Shown: one piece after another, positions 1 to 9,547 of the stretch
How positions within the stretch are numbered: position 1 is the stretch's first letter
Layout: every line of letters starts with the position of its first letter
From: Tateyamaria sp. ANG-S1
GTDB taxonomy: Bacteria; Pseudomonadota; Alphaproteobacteria; Rhodobacterales; Rhodobacteraceae
Reading direction: 5' to 3'
Assembly: GCF_000814025.1 (NCBI RefSeq)
Contig: NZ_JWLL01000004.1
Location: forward strand, 158,150-222,149
DNA length: 64,000 nucleotides
Position numbers and translations under genes: made by a program
The notes under the pieces: generated by a model
What the model saw: only the letters and a program-made list of their open reading frames with translations
What the model was told of the DNA's origin: nothing
Databases searched by the model: none

Positions 1-2517
1 CAAACCGGGCACGAGCGGTGCAACATTCGGCAGGCTCAGCGCGTAGCGCGCCGCTGCGACCCCGTCAGTGAGCGAGGCCGAGACGCGGCCCGTGCTGTTG
101 TAAGGGCCTGCCACATCTGTCACCACGTCCCAACCGGTCGCCGTTTGCGTCAACGTGCCGTCCAGGTTCAGCGGACCGCGCACGCCGGGTGCAACAGCGG
201 CCACATTGGGCACAGACAGGTCGAAATCCGTGACAAGCGTGTCTTCGAACGTGCCCGAAAGCGTGCCACTGCTGTCATAGGGACCGCTCAGCGCGGTGTC
301 GAACGCCCAGCCCTCTGCCGTCTGGCGCACATCGCCGTTCAGCGCGGCACCGCCTGGCACACCGGGGGCAAAGGCCGACAGGTTCGGGGCGGATACGTCA
401 TAGCGGGCCGACAGTCGTGTTCCGTCGAAGAGGCCCGTAACTGCAGCCCGTGCCTCGGCCGGACCGTCGATAGTGGTGTCAAACTGCCACGCGCCGTCCC
501 GTTGCGCGGCAGTTGCCGTCAGGCGCACTGGCGCGTTGATCTGTGGGACGAGCGCTTGCAGGTCGGCCACGCGCGCATCAAGCGAGATGTCGGTTTGGTC
601 GCCCGCAACGCGTGCCGTCGCTGTCGCAGTCGTCTCAAGAGGGCCGGTCAAGGCGCCGGAGATGTCCCAGACCTCACCCGTCTGCGTCGCCGTACCATCC
701 ATGGTGATCGGACCCGCGACCGCTTCGGTGACAAGCCCCGCATCCGCCAGCGAGGCGTTGAACCGCGCGACCGACGCGCCGGTGCGCAGATCAGCCGATG
801 CCGTGAGGTCCAGCGCCTCGTTTTCCAGCGTCAGGCGGTCGAGGACGGTCCCGGTCGTGTCGCGCCGCGCCGCAAGCACCACGTCCGTTTGCCCAGCCAG
901 CACAGGGTCAGCCTGCGGGATACCAACCGCCAGATCGCGCGTCTGGCCGGTCACGGTCACATCGAAAAACCCACCCAGTGCGGCGGTGCCCGAGGCCGAC
1001 AGGTCGCCCGCGCCCGACAGCGCCACCCCGGCAAGGTCTGCAAATGCCGACAAATCCTGCGCGGACAGGTTGGTGTCAAAGCTGGTTTCGAACCCGTCAT
1101 CGAACCCGCTGACCTCGACTGTGCCGCCTAGGGCCCACGCCGCGCCGGTGAGAGCCAGGTTCGCCAAACGCAGCGGCGCGTCGTCGGCATATGCGATGTT
1201 GAGCCCACCGCTGACCGTGTCACCCACCGCACGGGCAAGGCCCGTGTCCGAGAGCGCGATGCCATTGGCGCGCAGATCCAGCCGCCCCTCCAGCGCACCT
1301 ATGGCGTCCACATCCCTGCTGAGCGTGCCGTCAAAGGTCAGCGCGACCTCATTCACCGCGTCGTCGTTTTGATCGAGATCCGTTGCTGTGATCCGGGCTT
1401 GCAAGGCATCGCTGCGCGCCGCGTCAAAGGCGATGTCGAGGGCCGCTTCGGCAATGGTGGTGCCACCGGTGCCGGGCAGGGTGACCGGCGTGCCGTCGGG
1501 GTCGCGCAGCGCCCCTTCGATGTCGAGCAGCGTGGGCCAGCCGTCACTGTTCAGGCTGGCCTGGCCCGCCAACGCGACCGAGCGGGCTGTGAGCGCGAAG
1601 CTTTCGAGCGTGAGCGCACCGTTTGCATCGGTGCTGCCTTGCGCCGCAAGGCCAACATCAGTGCCGAAAAAGTCTCGGTATTCCTGCAAGACAAGGGCGG
1701 AGATGTCGCCATCCAGCGCGGCGTCAAACGCCATTGGCCCGTCCGCTTGGTTTTGCAGTGCAAGCGTACCCGCCAGCCGGGGTGTGTCGTCTGTGCGGAG
1801 GTCCAGCGTCGCGTTGAAGTCGCTCAGCGCACCTGATCCGTTGACCGTCAGATCAACACTTGGGCGGTCCGGTAGGTTCAGAAGGCCGGAGATCAGTCCA
1901 TTCTCGGCCTCGCTCAGCCCCAGATCCAGTGTCAGATCGCGGGTGTCATTGGCATAGGCCGCGGTGACATCGAAGCTGGCGCGCGCGCCGTCCGTGCGTG
2001 TTGCGTTGATCGTTGTGCTGCCCGCACCGTCGGCCAGCTCCGCCGCGCCGGACACCGACAGTACCGCCGCTTCGCCAAGCAGAGGTGCGCCAAGCGATAC
2101 GGCACCGAGATCAAGCTGCGCGATGCGGATGGCTGCCGGCAGGTCCGGCAGGGCAAAAGGTGTCGCCTCGGGTGCGGGCAGATCAGTGCCCTGCGCGACC
2201 GGCAGGCGCGGCAGGTCGATGCGCGCGGCGCGCAGTTCCTGAATGTCGATTGTCGCGCGGAACAGGGCCGCACGGTTCCACTGCATCGCAATGTCTTCGA
2301 GGGTCAGCCAGATGCCTTCGCTGTCGGCGATGGTGATCCGTTCGATGGTGGCACGGCTGCTGAGCGCGCCTGCGAAGCCGTCGATGCGGACCGTGCGCCC
2401 TTCACCGCCCAGGCTGCTTTCCAGAAGCCCGACGATAAACCCGCGATCCTCACCCTCTTGCGCCGATGCTGCGATCGGCCAAAGCAGGACCAGCCATATG
2501 CAGAACAGTCGCCGCAT
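1..2517 (-). CDS. tamB: TamB, translocation and assembly module inner-membrane component (N-terminal part, cut by window edge)
   Basis: Reading leftward from an ATG at 2517 the frame stays open for 839 codons to the window edge, so the C-terminal DUF490 domain is not visible. The start overlaps the tamA stop (TGATG). The first about 19 residues form a hydrophobic signal/anchor ending in ASAQ. The rest is a long run of short beta-forming, Asp/Gly/Thr-rich segments, as expected for the periplasm-spanning beta-helix-like TamB. TamB is anchored in the inner membrane and works with TamA to insert outer-membrane proteins, and the family has also been linked to lipid transport. The most C-terminal visible part holds repeats of about 59 residues (VPN/APN, APGV, GPY and QTAxGW motifs). 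The identification rests on the architecture and the TamA neighbour. Confidence 0.9.
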   Translation of the reverse strand, partial: MRRLFCIWLVLLWPIAASAQEGEDRGFIVGLLESSLGGEGRTVRIDGFAGALSSRATIERITIADSEGIWLTLEDIAMQWNRAALFRATIDIQELRAARIDLPRLPVAQGTDLPAPEATPFALPDLPAAIRIAQLDLGAVSLGAPLLGEAAVLSVSGAAELADGAGSTTINATRTDGARASFDVTAAYANDTRDLTLDLGLSEAENGLISGLLNLPDRPSVDLTVNGSGALSDFNATLDLRTDDTPRLAGTLALQNQADGPMAFDAALDGDISALVLQEYRDFFGTDVGLAAQGSTDANGALTLESFALTARSVALAGQASLNSDGWPTLLDIEGALRDPDGTPVTLPGTGGTTIAEAALDIAFDAARSDALQARITATDLDQNDDAVNEVALTFDGTLSRDVDAIGALEGRLDLRANGIALSDTGLARAVGDTVSGGLNIAYADDAPLRLANLALTGAAWALGGTVEVSGFDDGFETSFDTNLSAQDLSAFADLAGVALSGAGDLSASGTAALGGFFDVTVTGQTRDLAVGIPQADPVLAGQTDVVLAARRDTTGTVLDRLTLENEALDLTASADLRTGASVARFNASLADAGLVTEAVAGPITMDGTATQTGEVWDISGALTGPLETTATATARVAGDQTDISLDARVADLQALVPQINAPVRLTATAAQRDGAWQFDTTIDGPAEARAAVTGLFDGTRLSARYDVSAPNLSAFAPGVPGGAALNGDVRQTAEGWAFDTALSGPYDSSGTLSGTFEDTLVTDFDLSVPNVAAVAPGVRGPLNLDGTLTQTATGWDVVTDVAGPYNSTGRVSASLTDGVAAARYALSLPNVAPLVPGL

Positions 2518-4301
2518 CAGAACGCCTGCCCGATGCCGATGTAAATCTCGACCCCGGAACTGTCACCGGGGCCGGAGCCGGGCAGCGCCACATCAAATCG
2601 GATCGGGCCAATCCCTGTGTCGTAGCGCACCCCGGCGCCAAATCCGGTGTGCCATTCGCCCGAGCCGTCAAAGAAGCTTTCTGATCCGATATAGCCCGCG
2701 TCATAGAACCCTACGACCGAGAACCGCTCGCCGGTCTTGACCCGCATCTCGCCCGAAAGCCCCAAGAATGACCGCCCGCCGATGGTCACACCCGGGCTCA
2801 GCTCGACGCCAAGCGATTGATAGTCCTGCCCGCGCACCGTCCCGCTGCCGCCGGAGAAGAACAGAAAGTCTGCGGGGGCCTCTTCGATGGACGGACCGGC
2901 AACCGATCCAAGCAGCCCGCGTACGGCCAGCACCACGCGGTCGCCAAACTTGCGATATGTGCGTAGGTCAAGCGTTGTCACAACGCCGTCGCTGGTGCCG
3001 TCGATGTTGATGAACGGGCGCAACGAGGCCTCGGCATAGTATCCGGCGGTGGCGTTTAGCTCATTGTCGCGGCGATCAAAGGTGGCTTTGATGGGGAAGG
3101 TCAGGATGGTGTAGTCCCGTTCGCCCAGGTCGTCGCGCGTGCGTGCGCGTTGCAGGCCCACGCCGTAGCTGTATTCGCGGTCTTCGCTGGCAAAGTAGAC
3201 TGTACTGAACTCAAGCCGACCGGTGCGGGAGAACAGGTTTGGATCATCGCGCTGCTCGATCTCGGCCAGCAAGACGGCCTCAAGGTCCGTGCGCCAGGTG
3301 GCAGGGCGGGACAGTTGTGCGCCAAGCCGAAAATCGACGCCATCCGTATCGCCACCGACGCCGGAGATCTGACCGTCGATCTGCAAACGCTCAGCGCCGC
3401 CAAAGATGTTGCGATGCAGCCAGAGCGCGCTGACGCTGACGCCATCAGTGGTCCCGTATTCTGCGCCAAAGCGGTAGCGGCGCGGCAGTTGGTCGGTGAT
3501 TTGGGCGGTGATGTCGAGCGTGCCATCGGGGTTGGGCACATCGGCCTCGGTCAGGCTGGCGCTGGCAAAGGTACCGGTCCGCCGAAACCGCCCCTCGACC
3601 TGGTCCAGCGTGTCGGGATCAAACACTTCTCCGCTGGGCCAGCCCGCAATCTCGCGCAGGCGCTTCTCGCGGACGTTGCTTTCGCCCTCTATGTTAAGAC
3701 GCCCGAGGCGCAGGCGCGGGCCCGGGTCCAGGCGAATGTCGGCGTTCAACTGGCCAGCCGGGTGGTTTGCAACGATCTGCTGATCTGACACGGCGGCCTT
3801 GGCATGGCCCTGCTGCCGCCATCCTTCGATCCCTGCCTCTGTCGCGGTGCGAAGTGCAGAGACGTTGGCAGTTTCGCCACGGGCCGCCTGAAAAACGGGC
3901 TCTGTGCCCTTTGCTGTGGGGCTGACAGTCACAGTGCCGAAGGTAAAAACCTTGCCCGGATCTACGGTCACGACCACGGAGCGGACCGCGCCGGGTGGCG
4001 AAACCGGCGACAGGCTGGCAGCCTCGCGCCCATCCACGGTGATCGAAATGGTGGGGCCGAAATAGCCTTTGTCGTAAAGCAACCCTATCAGCCGGGCATA
4101 GTCCGCCTGTGCTGCGCTGATGACGTCGATGGCGCGGGGGGCTGTGTCTTCTTCCGGCAAAGCTGCGGTCAATGAGGCCGCGCGCAATTCCCCAGCGAGA
4201 TCATCGGGTGCGCGTACCTCAACTGTGAGGGCCAATGCGGCCCCCGCCGCGCCAAACGTGGCGCCGATCACTGCCAAAACCTGGCAGACAGTCCGATACA
4301 T
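2517..4301 (-). CDS. tamA: TamA, BamA/Omp85-family outer membrane assembly protein
   Basis: 594 aa. Begins with a signal peptide (hydrophobic stretch to about residue 25, ALA cut-like site), then POTRA-like segments. It ends in a 16-strand-type beta-barrel (roughly residues 240-594) with a terminal Phe (GIGQAF), the usual outer-membrane sorting signal. Barrel features include the FFSGGSGTVRGQ stretch, which resembles the conserved loop-6 region of Omp85 proteins (usual VRGF/Y), and glycine/aromatic-rich strands. The start ATG at 4301 is preceded by GGAG at a good distance. Its stop overlaps the tamB start, so the two are co-translated. Together they form the TAM complex across the periplasm. 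Confidence 0.93.
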   Translation of the reverse strand: MYRTVCQVLAVIGATFGAAGAALALTVEVRAPDDLAGELRAASLTAALPEEDTAPRAIDVISAAQADYARLIGLLYDKGYFGPTISITVDGREAASLSPVSPPGAVRSVVVTVDPGKVFTFGTVTVSPTAKGTEPVFQAARGETANVSALRTATEAGIEGWRQQGHAKAAVSDQQIVANHPAGQLNADIRLDPGPRLRLGRLNIEGESNVREKRLREIAGWPSGEVFDPDTLDQVEGRFRRTGTFASASLTEADVPNPDGTLDITAQITDQLPRRYRFGAEYGTTDGVSVSALWLHRNIFGGAERLQIDGQISGVGGDTDGVDFRLGAQLSRPATWRTDLEAVLLAEIEQRDDPNLFSRTGRLEFSTVYFASEDREYSYGVGLQRARTRDDLGERDYTILTFPIKATFDRRDNELNATAGYYAEASLRPFINIDGTSDGVVTTLDLRTYRKFGDRVVLAVRGLLGSVAGPSIEEAPADFLFFSGGSGTVRGQDYQSLGVELSPGVTIGGRSFLGLSGEMRVKTGERFSVVGFYDAGYIGSESFFDGSGEWHTGFGAGVRYDTGIGPIRFDVALPGSGPGDSSGVEIYIGIGQAF

Positions 4302-4313
4302 CGCAGCACTCCA

Positions 4314-4330
4314 CCGCGCGCAGCGCGCGG
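4314..4330. other. Short GC palindrome between the ABC-like gene and tamA
   Basis: CCGCGCG-CAG-CGCGCGG forms a 7-bp stem with a 3-nt loop in the 103-bp gap between the ABC-like gene stop and the tamA start. No T-run follows on the minus strand, so termination is only possible, not shown. Confidence 0.35.
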
Positions 4331-4404
4331 GTATCCCTTACGCAGTCAATGCCAAACTTGTGCGGAAGGTTCCAGTGAAGATACCGTGCTGGGCGGGATC
4401 GTGA

Positions 4405-7400
4405 TCAGGTTGTGACGTAACCCGCCACCACTTGCAGCAGGCGGAAGGCTGTAGCTGCGTCGTTCTCGACCACGGCCATGAATTCCTCTTCCCCGATGCG
4501 CAGGCACGTGAGGTCAGATTTGGCACGCATGTCGAGCGCGCGGGGCTCGCTGCGGATCAGGCCTAATTCACCGACCAAGGCACCGGACCCTACTGTCGCG
4601 ATCAAGGTGTGTTCTGACCCGTCCTGCGGCAGCAGGAGGTCTGCTTCGCCTTCGGTGATCATGTACGCGCCATCGGTCGGATCGTCGTTCTTGTGAAAGA
4701 CGTATTCGCCCGGCTGTGCGCTGTACCACCGCGCACCAAAGGCCAGCAGACGCAGCTGGCGGCGCTTGAGCCCCGCGAACATGGGTGCTTGCCGCAGCGC
4801 CTCGACCTTGCGTGCCAGATCGGCGCTGGCGTCGCTGCCGATGTCGGCGCGTTCTCCTTCTGCGCCTTGTAGACGGCCCTGTACCACCTCGACATGTGTA
4901 TCAAAGACCTGGTCGTCTTCGAAGGATGTACCAAGGAAAACCAGCGTCGCATCCGGCAGAAGCTCACGCAGTTTTTCGATCAGGGAGGTGCGTATCTCGT
5001 CCCCATAGCTCGCCATAGGCTCATCAAGGATCAGGATGTCGGGGCGCTTGATGCTGGCGCGGCTGATGGCAAGCGGTTCCGCAAAAAGTGCGGGCAGGTT
5101 GGCGCCACCCAGCGCGATTGGCACGTCAAAGACCAGCTCAAGCACAAGATGGCTCATGCCTGCCTCGGTCAGCACATCCACGACAATGCCGCGCAAATCG
5201 TCCGCACGTGCGCCTGCACTGTCGGCCACTTTGCCGAACAGGGCGTTTTCGAGAACGGACAGGCCATGCACGTGTTTGTCAGCTTCGATGGGGACAAAGA
5301 TGTCCTCCATTTGCGCCCGCAGTGTCGCCCCATGTGCGACCCGCATATCCAGCACTCGCTGGCGGACCTCTTCGGGGAAGGCGGCGGCCACCTGTTCCGC
5401 GGTGACGTTGGCAGGCACGCTCAGCAGCAATGCCAGTTCCTTGTCCGAGATGTCGGAGCCTTCCGGCTTGCGCTCCACCAGTTCCAGCGCTGCGTTGTAG
5501 ACTTCGGCCTGCAATCCCACGCGCTGGAACAGCGGGTGATCGGTGCCGTTCGGGCCAAAGGTCTGGCGCAGCATTTCCAGAATGTTCCGCGCGAGCATTT
5601 CCAGATTTGACGCCAGCGACAGGTCGTGCAGCAGGCGTAGGAAGTCCAGCTTCTCTTCGACCACCTCGGGCGTGATCGTGATCTTTGGCGTGGCGTATAG
5701 CAGGTTCTGCGCAATCGGCAGCGCCGGGTTGTAGCTGTCGGGATGGAAGCTGTGCACATGGCGGTCCAGCCCGGCCTTTGCCACGGCGGCCGCGACCTTG
5801 GGGCGCAGCGCGACCAGAGTTTCGGCCAGCTCGGCGTTGCGCTCCGCATCAAAGGTCTGGTCCATGGTGCGCCGGGTCAGGGCGTCGCCGCTGCCACTGC
5901 CCGCAATCAGCGTATACCACCAGGCCCGCAGCGCGTCCTTGTCCGGCACGCCCGCGATGCTAGGGTCGAGCCATTGAGCGTCGAGCATGTCGGCACTGTT
6001 GCCTGCGCGCAGAGCCTCGCGGCTGAAATCGCTTTCGGCGGCTGCTTCGGTCGGGGCAAGCCGCATGGGCATCATCACGTTTTGCCCATAGCTGCCCTGA
6101 AACATGATCGGCCGCGAGGTCGCATGACCGATCCGCTTGGCAATCGCGGTCTGGTGGAGGGTGCGGATATCGTGGCCTGCAAGGGTGACGGAGCCGCTGG
6201 TGGGCAGTGTCTCGCGCGTCAGCACCTCGGCCAATGCGCGGCGGTCCTCGTCATTTGGGGCGGTGATCCCGATGCTTGTCCCTGCAGGTACAGTGAGCGA
6301 GATGTCCTCAAGCACGGCATTCCCGTCGCCATCGCGCACCGTGACCTGATCCAGCACGATGTCCCCGGTCAGGCGCGGCGTTTCGGGGGCGGGGCCGTAG
6401 AACAGGTCGTCGTCGATCATGCCCGCTGGCGCGAAGCGTTCAGTGATGGTCTCCCACCGCAGGGACATGTCGGCGACCTGGTTGTAGTAGGCCAGCAATT
6501 CTTTCCACGGGCTCGACAGGTCCTTGTAAGCCGCAAGTGCGGCGACGAGCGCGCCGATCGTCACCTCGCCTTGGATGACCAGGTAACCACCGATGGAAAA
6601 GAAGAAGAACGGGGTCAGCTGTGTGATGAAGTTGTTGAGAAACTTCATGAAGAATTTCTTCTGGTAGATCTCGAACCGGATGGCAAAGAGGTTGCCTAAC
6701 CGATTGCCGATCATCGCCATACGGTAGCGCCAACCGCCATTGACGCGCAGGGTGCCTGCACCTGCGGCCCCTTCGCCAATCTCCGCCGCCAGCGCGCGGA
6801 CCTGGATTACGCGGCTCTTGTTCAGCAGGTTGATCTGGCGTTGCAGCTTGGGGATCAACCACGCTTGCAGCGGGATCAGCGCGATGGCGGCAAGACCAAA
6901 CGCCACCGACTGGAAAAAGAGAAAGCCGAGGATCGTCAGCATCTGACCGGCCTGCAGCACCGGCTGGGCAATCGCATCGCCCATTAACCCACCCATAGGC
7001 TCACTTTCAGCAGTGACCATGCTGACCAATTCACCTTGGCTCGTGCGTTCGAAATAGGGTTGCGGAAAGCGCAGGATGCGGGCGATCAGGGTGTAGCGGA
7101 ACCGGCGCAGCAGTCGCTCGGCCAGCACGCCTTTCATCGTATTGATCCGCATCTTCAGAAGACCATGACACAGCACCGCCAGCAGGAACCCGCCGCACAG
7201 GATCATCAGGTAGGTGATCTGGTCGAACTCGAAACCATGGGCCGATACAGTCGCGGAACCGGAGCCGATGGCATCGTTGATGATCCGCTTGGGCAGCTCC
7301 AGCGTCAGATAGAGCAGCGGAAACAGCATCAGCGTCACCGCCAGCAGGATCAGCTGGTCGCGCTTTGAATAGATCCAGATAAATCGAAAGAGGGAGCGTT

Positions 7401-7446
7401 CTATGGTGCCGGTCCACGTACTGAAAAGGGCGGGCAAGGCGCCCAA
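4405..7446 (-). CDS. ABC-exporter-like membrane protein with degenerate nucleotide-binding domain and C-terminal cNMP-binding domain
   Basis: 1013 aa. Residues about 30-335 form an ABC-exporter type-1 transmembrane domain (several hydrophobic helices, GELVSMV.E motif near 138). An NBD-like fold starts near 361, but the Walker A site (393-405, GITAPNDEDRRAL) lacks the GxGKS/T lysine. About 300 extra residues separate it from a weak signature region (LGGANLP, 779-785). Walker B is intact (ILILDEP, 804-810), and the usual H-loop His is replaced (FLGTSFED). Residues about 885-1005 are a CRP-like cyclic-nucleotide-binding domain with GELGLIRSEPRAL, including the phosphate-binding Arg. The start is uncertain: TTG at 7446 (weak AGG upstream) or TTG at 7437. 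It is unlikely to be a normal ATP-driven exporter. A regulatory or structural role is inference. Confidence 0.8.
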   Translation of the reverse strand: MGALPALFSTWTGTIERSLFRFIWIYSKRDQLILLAVTLMLFPLLYLTLELPKRIINDAIGSGSATVSAHGFEFDQITYLMILCGGFLLAVLCHGLLKMRINTMKGVLAERLLRRFRYTLIARILRFPQPYFERTSQGELVSMVTAESEPMGGLMGDAIAQPVLQAGQMLTILGFLFFQSVAFGLAAIALIPLQAWLIPKLQRQINLLNKSRVIQVRALAAEIGEGAAGAGTLRVNGGWRYRMAMIGNRLGNLFAIRFEIYQKKFFMKFLNNFITQLTPFFFFSIGGYLVIQGEVTIGALVAALAAYKDLSSPWKELLAYYNQVADMSLRWETITERFAPAGMIDDDLFYGPAPETPRLTGDIVLDQVTVRDGDGNAVLEDISLTVPAGTSIGITAPNDEDRRALAEVLTRETLPTSGSVTLAGHDIRTLHQTAIAKRIGHATSRPIMFQGSYGQNVMMPMRLAPTEAAAESDFSREALRAGNSADMLDAQWLDPSIAGVPDKDALRAWWYTLIAGSGSGDALTRRTMDQTFDAERNAELAETLVALRPKVAAAVAKAGLDRHVHSFHPDSYNPALPIAQNLLYATPKITITPEVVEEKLDFLRLLHDLSLASNLEMLARNILEMLRQTFGPNGTDHPLFQRVGLQAEVYNAALELVERKPEGSDISDKELALLLSVPANVTAEQVAAAFPEEVRQRVLDMRVAHGATLRAQMEDIFVPIEADKHVHGLSVLENALFGKVADSAGARADDLRGIVVDVLTEAGMSHLVLELVFDVPIALGGANLPALFAEPLAISRASIKRPDILILDEPMASYGDEIRTSLIEKLRELLPDATLVFLGTSFEDDQVFDTHVEVVQGRLQGAEGERADIGSDASADLARKVEALRQAPMFAGLKRRQLRLLAFGARWYSAQPGEYVFHKNDDPTDGAYMITEGEADLLLPQDGSEHTLIATVGSGALVGELGLIRSEPRALDMRAKSDLTCLRIGEEEFMAVVENDAATAFRLLQVVAGYVTT

Positions 7447-7565
7447 CCGTAGCCTATCAACGGCCCGAGCCTGAAATCAATGGTGCGTCAGGCGCGCGAC
7501 AGGACGATTGCGACACAGCCCGGCCCGTCCTAGGGTGAGGGTGGAAGGCTTGCGAGAGGTACATT

Positions 7566-7946
7566 TTGACCGACCCCGTTACATTTGCCCTGGCCCTGCT
7601 GTTTCTGCTGCAGGCCAAGCATCTGTTCGCCGACTTCTACCTTCAGACACCGCGGATGCTGGCGAACCGGGGTGTCTACATGCATTTCGGACGGCTGCAA
7701 CACGCCGGGCTCCATGCCGTCGGATCGCTTGTCGCCATGGTGCTGGTGGGGGTGCCGGTCTGGCTTGGCTTCGTCGTCGCGATCGCAGAATGGGTCGCGC
7801 ATTTCCACATCGACTGGGGCAAGGGGCGGTGGTCCGAACACACCGGCCACGACCCGAGCCAAGGCGGGTTCTGGCGCGCCTTCGGCCTGGATCAGGCGCT
7901 GCACCAATGGACCTATCTGATCATGGTCTGGGTGGTTCTGCCTTGA
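7566..7946 (+). CDS. DUF3307 membrane protein
   Basis: 126 aa with a TTG start at 7566 after a GAGAGG-type ribosome site. It has about three hydrophobic segments and polar conserved patches: QAKHLFADFYLQTP near the N-terminus, HAGLHA, EWVAHFHIDW and DQALHQWTYL. The scattered His/Asp in membrane-proximal positions match the DUF3307 family (small inner-membrane proteins, function unknown). It is divergent from the ABC-like gene, and no operon partner is apparent. Confidence 0.8.
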   Translation: MTDPVTFALALLFLLQAKHLFADFYLQTPRMLANRGVYMHFGRLQHAGLHAVGSLVAMVLVGVPVWLGFVVAIAEWVAHFHIDWGKGRWSEHTGHDPSQGGFWRAFGLDQALHQWTYLIMVWVVLP

Positions 7947-8107
7947 TGCCGCCATATGCACGTCTCGGGATGGAGCGTATCGTAAACACGTCATCGCATC
8001 GCACGCTCTTGTCTGTCCCTTCCAGCGCTGTGTGCTGTATTCTCTGCATTGACAGACGGCGCGTCCGCTGGCTCACATGACAGAAATATGAATTGGGAGG
8101 ACACACC

Positions 8108-9223
8108 ATGATGAAAACCCGCGCTGCTGTGGCCGTTGAAGCTGGCAAACCACTCGAAATCATGGAGGTGAACCTCGAAGGCCCCCGCAAGGGCGAGGTG
8201 CTGGTAGAGATCAAGGCAACCGGCCTATGCCACACAGACGAATTCACTCGTTCGGGTGCAGACCCGGAAGGGATTTTCCCTGCAATTCTTGGTCACGAAG
8301 GCGCTGGCGTTGTCATCGAAGTGGGCGAGGGGGTGACGACCCTCGAAGTGGGCGACCATGTCATCCCGCTTTACACGCCCGAATGTCGCGAATGCGAATA
8401 CTGCCTGAACCCGAAAACCAACCTCTGCCAGAAGGTTCGGGCCACGCAGGGTCAGGGGCTGCTGCCCGATGGGTCCACCCGGTTCTCGATGCTCGATGGC
8501 ACGCCGATCCACCACTACATGGGCTGCTCGACCTTCGCCAACCATACTGTCGTACCTGAGATCGCGCTCGCCAAGGTCCGCAAGGACGCACCCTTTGACA
8601 AGATTTGCTACATCGGCTGCGGGGTCACGACCGGCATCGGTGCCGTGATCAATACAGCCAAGGTCGAGATTGGCAGCCGCTGCATCGTCTTCGGTCTGGG
8701 CGGCATCGGTCTGAACGTGATCCAGGGCCTCAAGATGGCGGGCGCGGATCAGATCGTGGGCGTCGATCTGAACGACGACAAGGTTGAGATGGGTGAGCAT
8801 TTCGGCATGACCGATTTCGTGAACCCGTCAAAGGTTGAGGGCGACATGGTGGCCCACCTGGTGGAACTGACTAAGGGCGGCGCCGACTATACCTTCGACG
8901 CCACCGGCAACGTGGACGTGATGCGCACCGCGTTGGAAGCCGCGCACAAGGGTTGGGGCGAAAGCATCATCATCGGCGTGGCACCTGCCGGTGCGGAGAT
9001 CTCGACCCGCCCTTTCCAACTCGTGACAGGCCGCGTCTGGCGCGGCACAGCCTTCGGCGGCGCCAAGGGGCGCACTGACGTGCCGAAAATCGTGGACTGG
9101 TACATGGACGGCAAGATTGAGATTGATCCGATGATCACCCACAAGCTGACATTGGACGAGATCAACCACGGTTTTGACCTGATGCACGAGGGCAAGTCGA
9201 TCCGCGCCGTCGTTGAATTTTAG
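8108..9223 (+). CDS. adhC: S-(hydroxymethyl)glutathione dehydrogenase / class III alcohol dehydrogenase
   Basis: 371 aa from the ATG at 8108, chosen because GGGAGG lies 7 bases upstream; the upstream TTG would place the ribosome site inside the gene. Zinc-dependent medium-chain dehydrogenase: the catalytic zinc ligands are C41 and H63 (GHEGAG) plus a later Cys in GCGVTTG. The structural zinc is held by C93, C96, C99 and C107. The NAD-binding glycine motif is FGLGGIGLNVIQG (about 193-205). The class III features and length fit the enzyme that oxidises the formaldehyde-glutathione adduct to S-formylglutathione in the cytoplasm. The usual partner S-formylglutathione hydrolase is not adjacent here. 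The same family also reduces S-nitrosoglutathione. Confidence 0.95.
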   Translation: MMKTRAAVAVEAGKPLEIMEVNLEGPRKGEVLVEIKATGLCHTDEFTRSGADPEGIFPAILGHEGAGVVIEVGEGVTTLEVGDHVIPLYTPECRECEYCLNPKTNLCQKVRATQGQGLLPDGSTRFSMLDGTPIHHYMGCSTFANHTVVPEIALAKVRKDAPFDKICYIGCGVTTGIGAVINTAKVEIGSRCIVFGLGGIGLNVIQGLKMAGADQIVGVDLNDDKVEMGEHFGMTDFVNPSKVEGDMVAHLVELTKGGADYTFDATGNVDVMRTALEAAHKGWGESIIIGVAPAGAEISTRPFQLVTGRVWRGTAFGGAKGRTDVPKIVDWYMDGKIEIDPMITHKLTLDEINHGFDLMHEGKSIRAVVEF

Positions 9224-9547
9224 ACCGGACGCCGCGCCACACGTTTGGTGGGCAACTCTCGTGGGTATGGCCGGTTCGCTTTGTGGTAGCCCGCTGCCTT
9301 AATAGGCGGCTGCTGCACAGTGGCGGGGCAAGTGTCCAGCAGCTTTATTGCGTTTGCCCTGTTGGTGTTTCAGTGCCTCGGGCCATCGCCGAATGCTTTG
9401 GGATATGTGCGCAAACGTCCCTGACATAAGCGATCTAAATGCAAGTGACGTCGCGATCTGTGACCGCATTGGCGCGATCTGCAGGTTTTCCAATCGCCTC
9501 CCGTCGCCTAGCTTTATGTTCAAACCAAGGTTGTTCAGGAGCGCACG
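9224..9547. other. 324-base stretch without a supported gene
   Basis: No reading frame here has a ribosome site and protein-like composition. It presumably holds the end of the adhC transcript and the promoter for the iorAB-type pair. No convincing terminator hairpin or -35/-10 pair was found by eye. Confidence 0.5.

Noticed and set aside
8049..8077. TTGACA at 8049-8054 as a sigma-70 promoter for adhC
   Set aside because: No acceptable -10 element at 16-18 bases (CTCACA); left unannotated.
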